A DNA stretch of 26,132 nucleotides, from positions 1 through 26,132 of the IMG/VR virus record IMGVR_UViG_3300012746_000026; one strand, written 5' to 3'. Both the position numbers and the translations under genes were made by a program. Under the pieces are notes generated by a model. The model had not been told where the DNA came from. It ran no database searches and saw only the letters and a program-made list of their open reading frames with translations. Positions 1 to 5,770 of the stretch are shown in pieces (the first letter of the stretch is position 1; the number at the start of each line of letters is the position of its first letter). The DNA comes from a virus.

Positions 1-28
1 CAGCACGCGACACCGGACGGCACACACC

Positions 29-652
29 ATGAACACCACCATCAAGACCACCACCGTCGACGCCTCCACCTACTGGGCCATCGTGCTCGGCGACCTGACC
101 GAGTCGCAGGCCGTCGAGGCGCACGGCCTCTCCGCGCTCTCTCACTCCGAGCTGATGGCGTGGCTCGAGACGTGCGAGGCCACCGCCCGCGATGCCGGCG
201 CCACCGGCCTCGATGACGTCTTCGGCCTGCGCTGGGACGCCGCCACCGCGCTCGCCGCGGTGGGCGCCATCACGTTCGCTTGCACCTCCGAAGACGGATC
301 CCCCGTCGAGGTGACTGCCGCCACCGCCCGCGAAGCCGCTGAGCTTTACGCAGCCGACGAGTATAGCGCCGACGATCGCACGGCGATCGTTAACGTGCTG
401 GTCGCACCGGTCGGCAACGCGGTCGCCGCCGAATGGCACAAGGTGCAGGTCGACCCCGCCGAGCCCGACTGCGAAGACGTCGACCACGCGTGGCAGGATG
501 GCCCGGTGCGCGGAAACGGCGGCGGAATCGCCTGCACTGCCACCTGCGCCCACTGCGGTCTGCGCCGCCACATCGACACCTGGGGAACCGACCCGCACGA
601 CGGCACCCAGGGCCACCGGATCGTGCGCTACCTGCCCGCGGTGTCCGAGTGA
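29..652 (+). CDS. Conserved phage protein with C-terminal Cys/His zinc-ribbon-like region
   Basis: A 207-aa protein beginning at ATG 29. The N-terminal two thirds is acidic and alanine-rich and I do not recognise it. The last 60 or so residues contain a CxDVDHxW element, a GNGGGIAC stretch, a CxxC pair (CAHC), then DTWGTDPHDGTQG and a closing RYLP. From memory this matches a widespread phage/bacterial domain of unknown function whose members carry GHGGG, CxHCG and DTWAQ-like motifs. The cysteines and histidines suggest metal binding, but that is inference. No strong Shine-Dalgarno precedes the ATG, and an upstream gene may lie outside the window. Its stop overlaps the next start (GTGA), so it is the first visible gene of the rightward operon. 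Confidence 0.8.
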   Translation: MNTTIKTTTVDASTYWAIVLGDLTESQAVEAHGLSALSHSELMAWLETCEATARDAGATGLDDVFGLRWDAATALAAVGAITFACTSEDGSPVEVTAATAREAAELYAADEYSADDRTAIVNVLVAPVGNAVAAEWHKVQVDPAEPDCEDVDHAWQDGPVRGNGGGIACTATCAHCGLRRHIDTWGTDPHDGTQGHRIVRYLPAVSE

Positions 653-813
653 GGGCCGCCGTCGTCGCGGCGCACCTCGCCGTCGCCGTCGTCGCGCTGC
701 AGGCCCTCGGGCCCGAGGCGCTCCTCTTCGCCGTCGCCGTCGCCTTGGGTGGCGTCGGTGTGGCCCACCCCGCAGGGCGTCGCGCCCTGCTTCGCATGGA
801 GATCCGCCAGTGA
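649..813 (+). CDS. Small hydrophobic (membrane) protein, 54 aa
   Basis: A 54-aa reading frame starting at GTG 649, which overlaps the TGA of the preceding gene (GTGA). Residues 2 to about 40 are almost all Ala, Val, Leu and Gly, enough for one or two membrane helices, followed by a basic tail ending in RMEIRQ. Its own TGA at 811-813 overlaps the GTG start of the ERF gene at 810, so it fits exactly between its neighbours with overlaps on both sides. That tight fit is the main reason to believe it is translated. Function is unknown. Small membrane proteins in early phage operons are common, but nothing specific can be assigned. Confidence 0.6.
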   Translation: MRAAVVAAHLAVAVVALQALGPEALLFAVAVALGGVGVAHPAGRRALLRMEIRQ

Positions 814-1730
814 CCCCAGAACCCAAGCCCAGCGCGCTCGCCGCCGCCGTCGTCGAGGCGATGAAGCGCGTCCGATACGTCAAGGAAACCGGGAAAAACG
901 ACTTCCACGGCTATAAGTACGCCAGCGATGAGGACTTCCTGATCCTCGTCCAGCCTGCCCTCGCCGACGTCGGCCTCTGCCTACTCCCGAGCGTCACCGA
1001 GGTGCGCACCCTGGAGCACAGTCCCGACAAAAAGGGAGCGCCGCGGTACCGGACCGAGCTGGTGCAGACTTGGGAGCTATTGCACGTCAGCGGGGAGTCG
1101 CGGATGCTCTCGGTCCCCGCGTGCGGCCTCGACTCCGAGGACAAAGGGACGTACAAGGCCCTCACCGGCGCCCTGAAATACCTCGTCCGGCACCTTCTGC
1201 TTATCCCCACCGGCGCCGACCCCGAGCGCGTCCGCGGTGACGAAAGCGAGCCCGCGGCACCGGGCCACGCGCCGATCAGCGTGCCGGCCGCTCGCAAGCC
1301 GGCGCAGCCCACCGGGCCGATCAACCGGCACCCGGGTGGTGTCGACCTCGACAGCTACATCCCGAGCGACAGCGGAAGGGCGCGCCTCGCCGCATGGGGC
1401 GGTGTCGAAGAGGTGCGCGATCTTGCCGCGTGGTTGGGTCTGTCCGAGGACCCCCTCGCCTGGGTCGACGATCCCGCCCGCCGTGACGCCCTCCTGCAGC
1501 GCCTGACTGACGCGCAGCCCGACGTCGAGGCGCTGCTCGACTGGTCGGACGCCTACCGCGCCGCGCTCGAGGCCGCTCGGGTGACGGCCGCCGCGGTCGA
1601 TCAGTGGGCCACCGGCACCGGCCGCCCGCGCGCCGGCCGCATGCCACGCGAGCAGCGCCTGAAGCTGCTTGAGTTTGTCAAAACCCCCGGCGGAATCGCC
1701 AAGATCACCGCTTTTCACGCCAGCAAGTAG
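810..1730 (+). CDS. erf: ERF-superfamily single-strand annealing protein (recombinase)
   Basis: A 306-aa protein starting at GTG 810, overlapping the stop of the upstream small gene; upstream in-frame ATGs lie inside the preceding genes. The N-terminal domain (about residues 8-145) has the ERF pattern: an early VEAMKRVRYVKETGKN segment, FHGYKYASDED, and the signature G-D-DKGTYKALTGALKY followed by LLLIPTGADPE. ERF proteins (founder: P22 Erf) anneal complementary single strands during phage recombination, genome circularisation and replication restart. Residues 150-190 are a Pro/Ala linker. The C-terminal half (DLAAWLGLSEDPLAWV and helical segments after it) is less conserved and may be a protein-contact domain. 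SSB and a 3'-5' exonuclease downstream fit a recombination module. Confidence 0.88.
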   Translation: MTPEPKPSALAAAVVEAMKRVRYVKETGKNDFHGYKYASDEDFLILVQPALADVGLCLLPSVTEVRTLEHSPDKKGAPRYRTELVQTWELLHVSGESRMLSVPACGLDSEDKGTYKALTGALKYLVRHLLLIPTGADPERVRGDESEPAAPGHAPISVPAARKPAQPTGPINRHPGGVDLDSYIPSDSGRARLAAWGGVEEVRDLAAWLGLSEDPLAWVDDPARRDALLQRLTDAQPDVEALLDWSDAYRAALEAARVTAAAVDQWATGTGRPRAGRMPREQRLKLLEFVKTPGGIAKITAFHASK

Positions 1731-1738
1731 GAAAGACC

Positions 1739-2020
1739 ATGATGACCAACACTGAGCACCCTTACACCCTCGGCGAAAACGTAATCGTTCGCACGGTGAC
1801 AATGTATTACACGGGCCGGATTGTCCGCGTATACCCTGGCGAACTGGTCCTAACTGACGCAGCCTGGATCGCCGACACCGGCCGCTGGTCCGCCGCGCTG
1901 GCGACCGGGAAACTGAACGAAATTGAGCCCTATCCGGGTGAAGGCCGGTGCATTGTCTCCCGCGCGGCGATCGTTGACGTGTCGCCGTGGTTGCACGCGC
2001 TCCCCCGCGACGTGCGCTAG
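1739..2020 (+). CDS. Small conserved phage protein, 93 aa
   Basis: A 93-aa protein with two adjacent ATG codons (1739 and 1742). AGGAAAG at 1729-1735 is a good ribosome-binding site and suits either. The sequence contains TVTMYYTGRIVRVYPGELV and LTDAAWIADTGRW. I recognise this as a small phage/prophage protein family with the motif TGR-V-ELVL-DAAWIADTGR. It looks like a compact beta-rich domain and has no known activity. GC is lower than in the flanking genes. It ends with TAG at 2018-2020. The same frame then stays open without another stop through the hexamer array and all of SSB to 2731 (see findings), though no start codon lies between this stop and the array. Confidence 0.78.
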   Translation: MMTNTEHPYTLGENVIVRTVTMYYTGRIVRVYPGELVLTDAAWIADTGRWSAALATGKLNEIEPYPGEGRCIVSRAAIVDVSPWLHALPRDVR

Positions 2021-2054
2021 TGGTGGCGCTGCGCGTGGGATGCGAGACTTTGGG

Positions 2055-2198
2055 GTCGCAGTCGCGGTCGCGGTCGCGGTCGCAGTCGCAGTCGCGGTCG
2101 TGGTCGGGGTCGCAGTCGCGGTCGCAGTCGCGGTCGTGGTCGCGGTCGTGGTCGTGGTCGGGGTCGCGGTCGCGGTCGCAGTCGCGGTCGTGGTCGGA
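2055..2198 (+). repeat. Tandem array of 24 GTCGNN hexamers
   Basis: Twenty-four consecutive 6-bp units run without interruption. The first four bases (GTCG) are identical in every unit. The last two bases vary: CG in 10 units, CA in 6, TG in 5, GG in 2, and GA in the final unit. A higher-order pattern is visible, since the order CA-CG-TG recurs at units 6-8, 12-14 and 21-23, twice followed directly by GG. All six reading frames are open across it. In frame with SSB it reads as Arg-Gly/Arg-Ser dipeptides. On the minus strand it reads as Asp-Arg/His, Thr-Ala or Arg-Pro. It may be a slippage product, a protein-binding array or a coding repeat. Confidence 0.9.
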
Positions 2199-2238
2199 AT
2201 GACCGCGCCGCACCTCTTCAAGCGCAGATCGCGGTCAT
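2199..2238. promoter_or_regulatory. 9-bp inverted repeat next to the hexamer array
   Basis: ATGACCGCG at 2199-2207 and its perfect reverse complement CGCGGTCAT at 2230-2238 are separated by 22 bp. The left arm begins directly where the hexamer array ends, and the right arm contains CGCGGTC, the same core as the array. It could be an operator for a dimeric regulator, a cruciform or an RNA stem controlling SSB expression. The sequence gives no way to choose between these. A 9-bp match within this distance in GC-rich sequence could also be chance. Confidence 0.4.
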
Positions 2239-2380
2239 GGGCCGCGCATGTCCCCTGGTAATGGTCGACGTGGGGAGGCCGGCACTACGCGATGCGCTCA
2301 AGTGCTTGCCCGCACCTGTACGCTGGATCGTGGTCCGGCGGGTTCCAAGTTTCAAACAGCAAAACAACAAGGGGAAAGCA

Positions 2381-2731
2381 ATGATCCACTGTACCATCGT
2401 CGGCCGTCTCGGAAAGGACGCCCGAGCCATCCCAGGCACCACAGGCGGCGCATCGTTTTCGGTCGCCTGCGACCACGGGTTCGGCGACAAGCGCATCACC
2501 ACCTGGGTCGACGTCACCGTATGGGGCAAACGCGGCGCCGGCATGCTAGAGCGCGGCTTGCTCCCGAAGGGGCAAGTTGTCGCGGTCCGCGGCGAGCTTT
2601 GGGCGGAAGACCGTGAGGGCAAAACTTGGGTCAAGGTCATTGCCGACGAGGTCGAGCTCTTGGGCGGCAAGCCCCAAGGCGCCGACGCACCCAAGACGCG
2701 GCCCGTCCCCTCCGATGATGTGCCGTTTTGA
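2381..2731 (+). CDS. ssb: Single-stranded DNA-binding protein (SSB)
   Basis: A 116-aa protein. The start at ATG 2381 is chosen because AAGGGGAAAG sits immediately upstream and the OB-fold begins there with MIHCTIVGRLGKDA, as in other SSBs; an in-frame ATG at 2237 would add an unrelated leader. Further hallmarks are the SFSVACDHGF strand, TTWVDVTVWGKRG, LLPKGQVVAVRGEL and TWVKVIADEVELLGG. The C-terminus ends SDDVPF, the acidic tip that recruits partner proteins in bacterial SSBs (usual form DDDIPF). It is shorter than host SSBs (about 150-180 aa) because the linker is brief. It coats and protects ssDNA and probably cooperates with the ERF annealing protein. The stop overlaps the next start (TGATG). 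Confidence 0.93.
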   Translation: MIHCTIVGRLGKDARAIPGTTGGASFSVACDHGFGDKRITTWVDVTVWGKRGAGMLERGLLPKGQVVAVRGELWAEDREGKTWVKVIADEVELLGGKPQGADAPKTRPVPSDDVPF

Positions 2732-3744
2732 TGCGCGACGCGATGTTGACAGCCCGCTCCGCGGGTGAGGAGACGCACCAGGCGGCGGCCGATCGCCTTG
2801 ACGCGGCGATCCGTATGCGCCTCGAATGGCGGGACCGCTGGGATCTCGACGCCATCGCGCGATCCGTCGAAGCACATCGCGCGGGCGTTTTGACTTCGCT
2901 GCGTCGCCTGCAGCTGGCCGGGGCGTGCGTTCCGGTCGGCGATGTGTGGTGGTCCGCCGAGGCGTTTCGCCGTCAGTTTGGCGAGCCGCCTCCGCCGCCG
3001 CCGCGTCACGTCGCCGAGATCCCCGCCCCTCCCGGGCGACGGAAGCTCACCACGCCAGCCGCCGCCGCGGACCCGGCACCGACGACATGGCCGCCGGCAC
3101 CGCCGCGACCGTCGACACCGTCGACGCCGTCGACACCAGCACCGGAACGGCCGACACCGCCACCGGCACCAAAGCCGGAGCCACAGCCGACCGCACCGCC
3201 GTTGACCGACGGGCCGCCAGATCCTGGACTGGGTCGCCGTATCGTCGCCTGGGTGTTGGACCAGCCCGAGCCGGTGGCGATCGCCCAGATTGCCACCGCC
3301 CTCAGCGTCAGCCGCGACCGCGTCGCCCGTGAGATTGCACGGCCTTCAGCGGCGAGGATGCTGGGTAAAAGCGGCACGAAGCGAAACCCTTGGGATCCGG
3401 CGTCGGGCTTCCGCTACTGGCGACCGACGCCCGAAGACCTGCCCGCGGCCGTCCCGCTCGCCGAGGCGCAAGCCGAGATCAAGCGGGGCACCCGCCACCT
3501 CGTCGCCGGGACCGCGGATCCGGCGATGCTGGCCGCGATCGCCCGCCACCCAGGGCAGGGCGTTGACTGCTTGCCGACGTCGATCGACTGCTGGTGGGCG
3601 ACTGACCACCACGGCGATCTGCGTCTCCGAGTGCAGTTGTCGTCTCCGAACACCCCCTCGACTGCAGTCCGTATCGTGGCGCAGGTGCCGATCTTGGTGC
3701 CGCGCACAGTCGTAGACCTTACCATTCGCGAGGATCAAGCATGA
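2731..3744 (+). CDS. Unrecognised protein with two helix-turn-helix regions and a Pro-rich linker
   Basis: A 337-aa protein starting at ATG 2731, which shares a base with the SSB stop (TGATG); a TTG at 2728 is also possible. Residues about 30-85 look like a winged helix (WDLDAIARSVEAHRAGVL then LRRLQLAGA and a WWSAEAF wing). Residues about 88-160 are Pro/Ala/Thr-rich low complexity containing a 9-bp DNA repeat (around 3109-3137) that encodes ST-P repeats. A second winged-helix-like segment follows (RIVAWVLDQPEPVAIAQIA, then ALSVSRDRVAREIA). The C-terminal 120 residues are not recognised. Two DNA-binding-like modules beside SSB suggest a role in replication initiation, regulation or helicase loading, but no family match can be claimed. 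Confidence 0.72.
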   Translation: MRDAMLTARSAGEETHQAAADRLDAAIRMRLEWRDRWDLDAIARSVEAHRAGVLTSLRRLQLAGACVPVGDVWWSAEAFRRQFGEPPPPPPRHVAEIPAPPGRRKLTTPAAAADPAPTTWPPAPPRPSTPSTPSTPAPERPTPPPAPKPEPQPTAPPLTDGPPDPGLGRRIVAWVLDQPEPVAIAQIATALSVSRDRVAREIARPSAARMLGKSGTKRNPWDPASGFRYWRPTPEDLPAAVPLAEAQAEIKRGTRHLVAGTADPAMLAAIARHPGQGVDCLPTSIDCWWATDHHGDLRLRVQLSSPNTPSTAVRIVAQVPILVPRTVVDLTIREDQA

Positions 3745-4199
3745 ATTGCACAGATGACTACTTCGAGGCGCTTTGCTGGGCCCAACAATGGGGCATGGGC
3801 GATCATCGTGTTGGCTATTCCATTATCGTAAACGACGATCTTTGCTCAAAAAACAGCCTGCGGACGATAGTAGCGGTTTTGGCGCTTCCGCCGTCGGTCG
3901 CTGAGGACTACTGTAAAAAGCTTTCCCGCCGTCACGGAAAAAATCTGCACTTGCTTGATCAGCATTTCGGAACCTGGGAGGGAAAGCCTGGAGGGCTTTC
4001 TGAAAAGCAAGTCAAAGAGCGGATCAGGGCTTTTCGGCGCAGGGTTCAGCCGGCAATGGCAACGTTGGCCGTGATGGACCATGCTGAGCACGCCATGGCG
4101 CTTGCCGCTGAAGCTGAGGTGCGCGGTTTTAACTGGCACAGACTAGAACCAGAGACGCACATTCAGCAGTTCTGGAAAAACTACAATTTTAACCAATAG
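3741..4199 (+). CDS. Orphan protein of lower GC content, 152 aa
   Basis: The ATG at 3741 overlaps the previous stop (ATGA). The protein is unlike its neighbours: it is rich in Lys, Asn, His, Cys and aromatic residues, and three sampled 60-base lines average about 51% G+C, against about two thirds in neighbouring genes. It begins MNCTDDYFEALCWAQQWGMG, has a central basic helix (VKERIRAFRRRVQPAM) and ends FWKNYNFNQ. No membrane segment or known catalytic motif is visible. Its composition and position inside a compact replication block suggest recent acquisition (a moron-like cargo gene). Function is unknown. Overlap with the upstream gene and an AGGA just before the next start suggest it is translated with the operon. 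Confidence 0.75.
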   Translation: MNCTDDYFEALCWAQQWGMGDHRVGYSIIVNDDLCSKNSLRTIVAVLALPPSVAEDYCKKLSRRHGKNLHLLDQHFGTWEGKPGGLSEKQVKERIRAFRRRVQPAMATLAVMDHAEHAMALAAEAEVRGFNWHRLEPETHIQQFWKNYNFNQ

Positions 4200-4207
4200 G
4201 ATCAAGC

Positions 4208-4939
4208 GTGAGCACCATCTATCTCGACATCGAAACCGTCCCCGCCGACGCACTACCCGGGCAGACCATGCCCCCGGCCCGGTGGATCTTGCGCGCCCCG
4301 GACGAGGTCAAACGCTTAAAAGCCGACACGGACGCCGAGTTCGCCACGAAGTGCGTCGAATGGGCCCGCGAGCAGTGGGGCAAGGAGAGTCTTGATCCAG
4401 TCGGCCGCGCGCCGGCGATCGGCGGTCGCGTGCTCGCCGTTGGCCTTGCCTCGGGTGATGGCCACCCCACGTTCTGGGTCAACGACGAAGAGGGCCGCGT
4501 TCTGGCCGGGCTTGAGCATTACCTTGACAAGCACTGCGGACGCCACTGCTCGATCGTTGGCCACAATATCCGAGGGTTTGACGCCCCTTTCCTGGCCGCC
4601 CGCGCGCTGCGTCACCCGGAGAGGTACCCCGCCATTCTGCGCGCCTTCCTTCCTCGCGACCGCTGGGGCCCCGGGCCGCATGTCGTCGACACGATGGCCC
4701 TGCTGCCCGTGACCAGCTACGGCGGGCGCCCGACCGGAACCGCCCGGCTTAGCGACTGGGTGACGTACCTTGACGAGGCGATCGCCGAGGACCAGATCGA
4801 CGGCTCCCAGGTGCTAGGCCGATACCTCGCCGGCGACCTGGGGGCGATCCTGGATCATCTCGTCGCCGACGTCCAGGAGGTGCGCACCTTGCACCAGCGC
4901 CTGACGGCCGCAAAGCCCTACGGCCGCCAGGTCGAGTAG
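4208..4939 (+). CDS. DEDD-superfamily 3'-5' exonuclease (PolB-exonuclease-like)
   Basis: A 243-aa protein starting at GTG 4208 with a weak AGGA at 4198-4201. Exo I is YLDIETVP (D7, E9). Exo II is VGHNIRGFDAPFLAARA (N120, D125). The C-terminal HLVADVQEV (H217, D221) sits where Exo III is expected; the spacing resembles the YCxxD form of this motif, with His in place of Tyr. The layout fits the stand-alone 3'-5' exonuclease family related to family-B polymerase proofreading domains (often named DNA_pol_B_exo2). Such enzymes remove nucleotides from 3' ends using two metal ions. With ERF and SSB upstream it could produce or trim ends for annealing. The last 22 bases overlap the endolysin gene on the opposite strand. 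Confidence 0.85.
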   Translation: MSTIYLDIETVPADALPGQTMPPARWILRAPDEVKRLKADTDAEFATKCVEWAREQWGKESLDPVGRAPAIGGRVLAVGLASGDGHPTFWVNDEEGRVLAGLEHYLDKHCGRHCSIVGHNIRGFDAPFLAARALRHPERYPAILRAFLPRDRWGPGPHVVDTMALLPVTSYGGRPTGTARLSDWVTYLDEAIAEDQIDGSQVLGRYLAGDLGAILDHLVADVQEVRTLHQRLTAAKPYGRQVE

Positions 4940-4942
4940 GGC
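4915..4942. terminator. Candidate bidirectional terminator hairpin at the convergent gene ends
   Basis: GCCCTAC at 4915-4921 pairs with GTAGGGC at 4936-4942 (7 bp, 14-base loop). The hairpin spans the stop codons of both converging genes. Read on the minus strand, the second arm is followed by TTTG, a short T run; on the plus strand there is none. Convergence of two operons is the expected place for a terminator, but the stem is short and the T tract weak. Confidence 0.4.
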
Positions 4943-5376
4943 CCGCCGGAGCCCGAGGGGGCAGCGGAGCGCAGCACGTCGCCGCGTGCTCGTGCCGACC
5001 CTCTCGGGTGGCCGAGGTGGATGAAGCTCCCGCTCGGGTAGACGATCGCCTGATCCAGCGTCGGGAGCTTGCCCGCTCGGTGCGCCTCGTAGATCGCGCG
5101 GATCGCCGACTCGACAGGGACGCCGACCGGGACGAAGTCGACCGCATCGCCCGTGAGATGCGCGCTGCTCGAGGAGCCGCGCACGGCGAGGTTGACCCCG
5201 GGCGACCGGTATGCCGACGTCACCCGGAGCGGGACGCCGAGGATCGCGCGCACGGGCTCCAGTAGGCCGTGGGCGAGGGCTTGCAGGCGGGCGAGCTCCA
5301 CGGGCCCGGGGACGTTTTCAAGACCCGTCGACGTGTGGGTCAGTTCTTCGAGCGTAAAGTTCGGGGACAGCTTCAC
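4918..5376 (-). CDS. M15-family peptidase endolysin (D-Ala-D-Ala carboxypeptidase-like)
   Basis: A 152-aa protein starting at GTG 5376. It opens with LSPNFTLEELTHTSTG, followed by LRVTSAYRSPGVN, the S-YRS motif, then SAHLTGDAVDF, which supplies the zinc ligands H73 and D80, and a late FIHLGH (H120), the third likely ligand. This is the peptidase M15_3 arrangement found in phage endolysins that cut peptidoglycan cross-bridges and in D,D-carboxypeptidases. There is no signal peptide, so release would depend on the holin-like protein encoded just upstream. The GTG overlaps that gene's TGA (GTGA). The C-terminal 30 residues are Arg/Gly/Ser-rich and may be disordered. It is the last gene of the late operon and its 3' end overlaps the convergent exonuclease gene. 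Confidence 0.9.
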   Translation of the reverse strand: MKLSPNFTLEELTHTSTGLENVPGPVELARLQALAHGLLEPVRAILGVPLRVTSAYRSPGVNLAVRGSSSSAHLTGDAVDFVPVGVPVESAIRAIYEAHRAGKLPTLDQAIVYPSGSFIHLGHPRGSARARGDVLRSAAPSGSGGPYSTWRP

Positions 5377-5684
5377 TTCTGCACCGCATCCCAGCCGATG
5401 AGCGCGGCGAAACCCGTTACGATCGAGACAAGCGACGTGAGCGCGTGCTTCCAGAGGTCCGAGCTTGCCGCGACCTTCGCGCTTTCGGCGCCCTGATGCG
5501 CGGCTTGCTGCGCGACCAGCGCGTCCAAGAGCGTCTTTGACTGGTCCTGGAAAGCCTTGATCAAGCGGTCTTCGCGCGCCTGACTTGCCGACCGGTGCTC
5601 CTTGAGTTCGCGCTGAAGCCCGCCGAGGTCCCGTTCTACAGCTTGCAAGCGCGACAAGATCAGCGCAGTCCCGTCCTCACTCAT
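5373..5684 (-). CDS. Holin-like coiled-coil protein with one C-terminal TM segment (XhlA-like)
   Basis: A 103-aa protein. The ATG at 5684 is preceded by AGGAGG at good spacing, which decides the start over an in-frame ATG further upstream. Residues 8-60 are charged and heptad-like (ILSRLQAVERDLGGLQREL), predicted coiled coil. Residues about 81-98 (ALTSLVSIVTGFAALIGW) form a single membrane helix, followed by a short DAVQK tail. This coiled-coil then TM layout matches the haemolysin XhlA-like family, members of which act with endolysins in lysis. Adjacency to and coupling with the M15 peptidase support a holin or holin-accessory role. No spanin pair is visible nearby. Confidence 0.72.
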   Translation of the reverse strand: MSEDGTALILSRLQAVERDLGGLQRELKEHRSASQAREDRLIKAFQDQSKTLLDALVAQQAAHQGAESAKVAASSDLWKHALTSLVSIVTGFAALIGWDAVQK

Positions 5685-5745
5685 GCCGCCCTCCTGCTCA
5701 CACCGCGAGCCTAACACGCCGGCCGCGGGTGTCGTCACAGGCCCG

Positions 5746-5770
5746 GTCAGGGCTGGTCAGTCCCCGTCAG
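5746..5770. repeat. Three GTCAG direct repeats at 10-bp spacing
   Basis: GTCAG occurs at 5746-5750, 5756-5760 and 5766-5770, exactly 10 bp apart, between the 93-aa gene and the holin-like gene. The spacing places the copies on the same DNA face. They could be a small protein-binding array or an RNA element ahead of the lysis genes. Five-base repeats are short and chance is possible. Confidence 0.35.

Larger units (their letters stand above)
2021..2380 (+). other. 360-bp gap between the 93-aa gene and SSB: repeat array plus inverted repeat
   Basis: This is the only sizeable gap in the rightward block. It holds the GTCGNN hexamer array (2055-2198), a 9-bp inverted repeat (2199-2207 and 2230-2238), and about 140 bp of unique sequence ending in the SSB ribosome-binding site AAGGGGAAAG at 2369-2378. 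I see no convincing -35/-10 promoter and no gene with a good start. Several frames remain open because the hexamer cannot form stop codons. Its position between recombination and SSB genes, with repeats and a palindrome, suggests a replication origin or control region. That is inference. Confidence 0.5.

Noticed and set aside
498-809. N-terminal extension of the ERF protein
   Set aside because: It is an Arg/Ala-rich out-of-frame reading of the two upstream genes. GTG 810 fits the overlap pattern and the family start.
2055-2198. CRISPR array
   Set aside because: Units are contiguous 6-mers with no spacers and no cas genes nearby.
1077-2213. Long minus-strand frame with Asp-Arg/Asp-His repeats
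   Set aside because: It runs antisense to the ERF and 93-aa genes and is open across the hexamer array only because that repeat contains no stop in any frame.
1923-2261. Plus-strand frame encoding Val-Ala repeats, resembling a membrane protein
   Set aside because: It overlaps the 93-aa gene, has no ribosome-binding site, and is open because of the repeat. Array variants would change residues in this frame.
2237-2380. Longer SSB starting at ATG 2237
   Set aside because: The leader does not resemble SSB, and ATG 2381 has a strong Shine-Dalgarno and begins exactly at the OB-fold.
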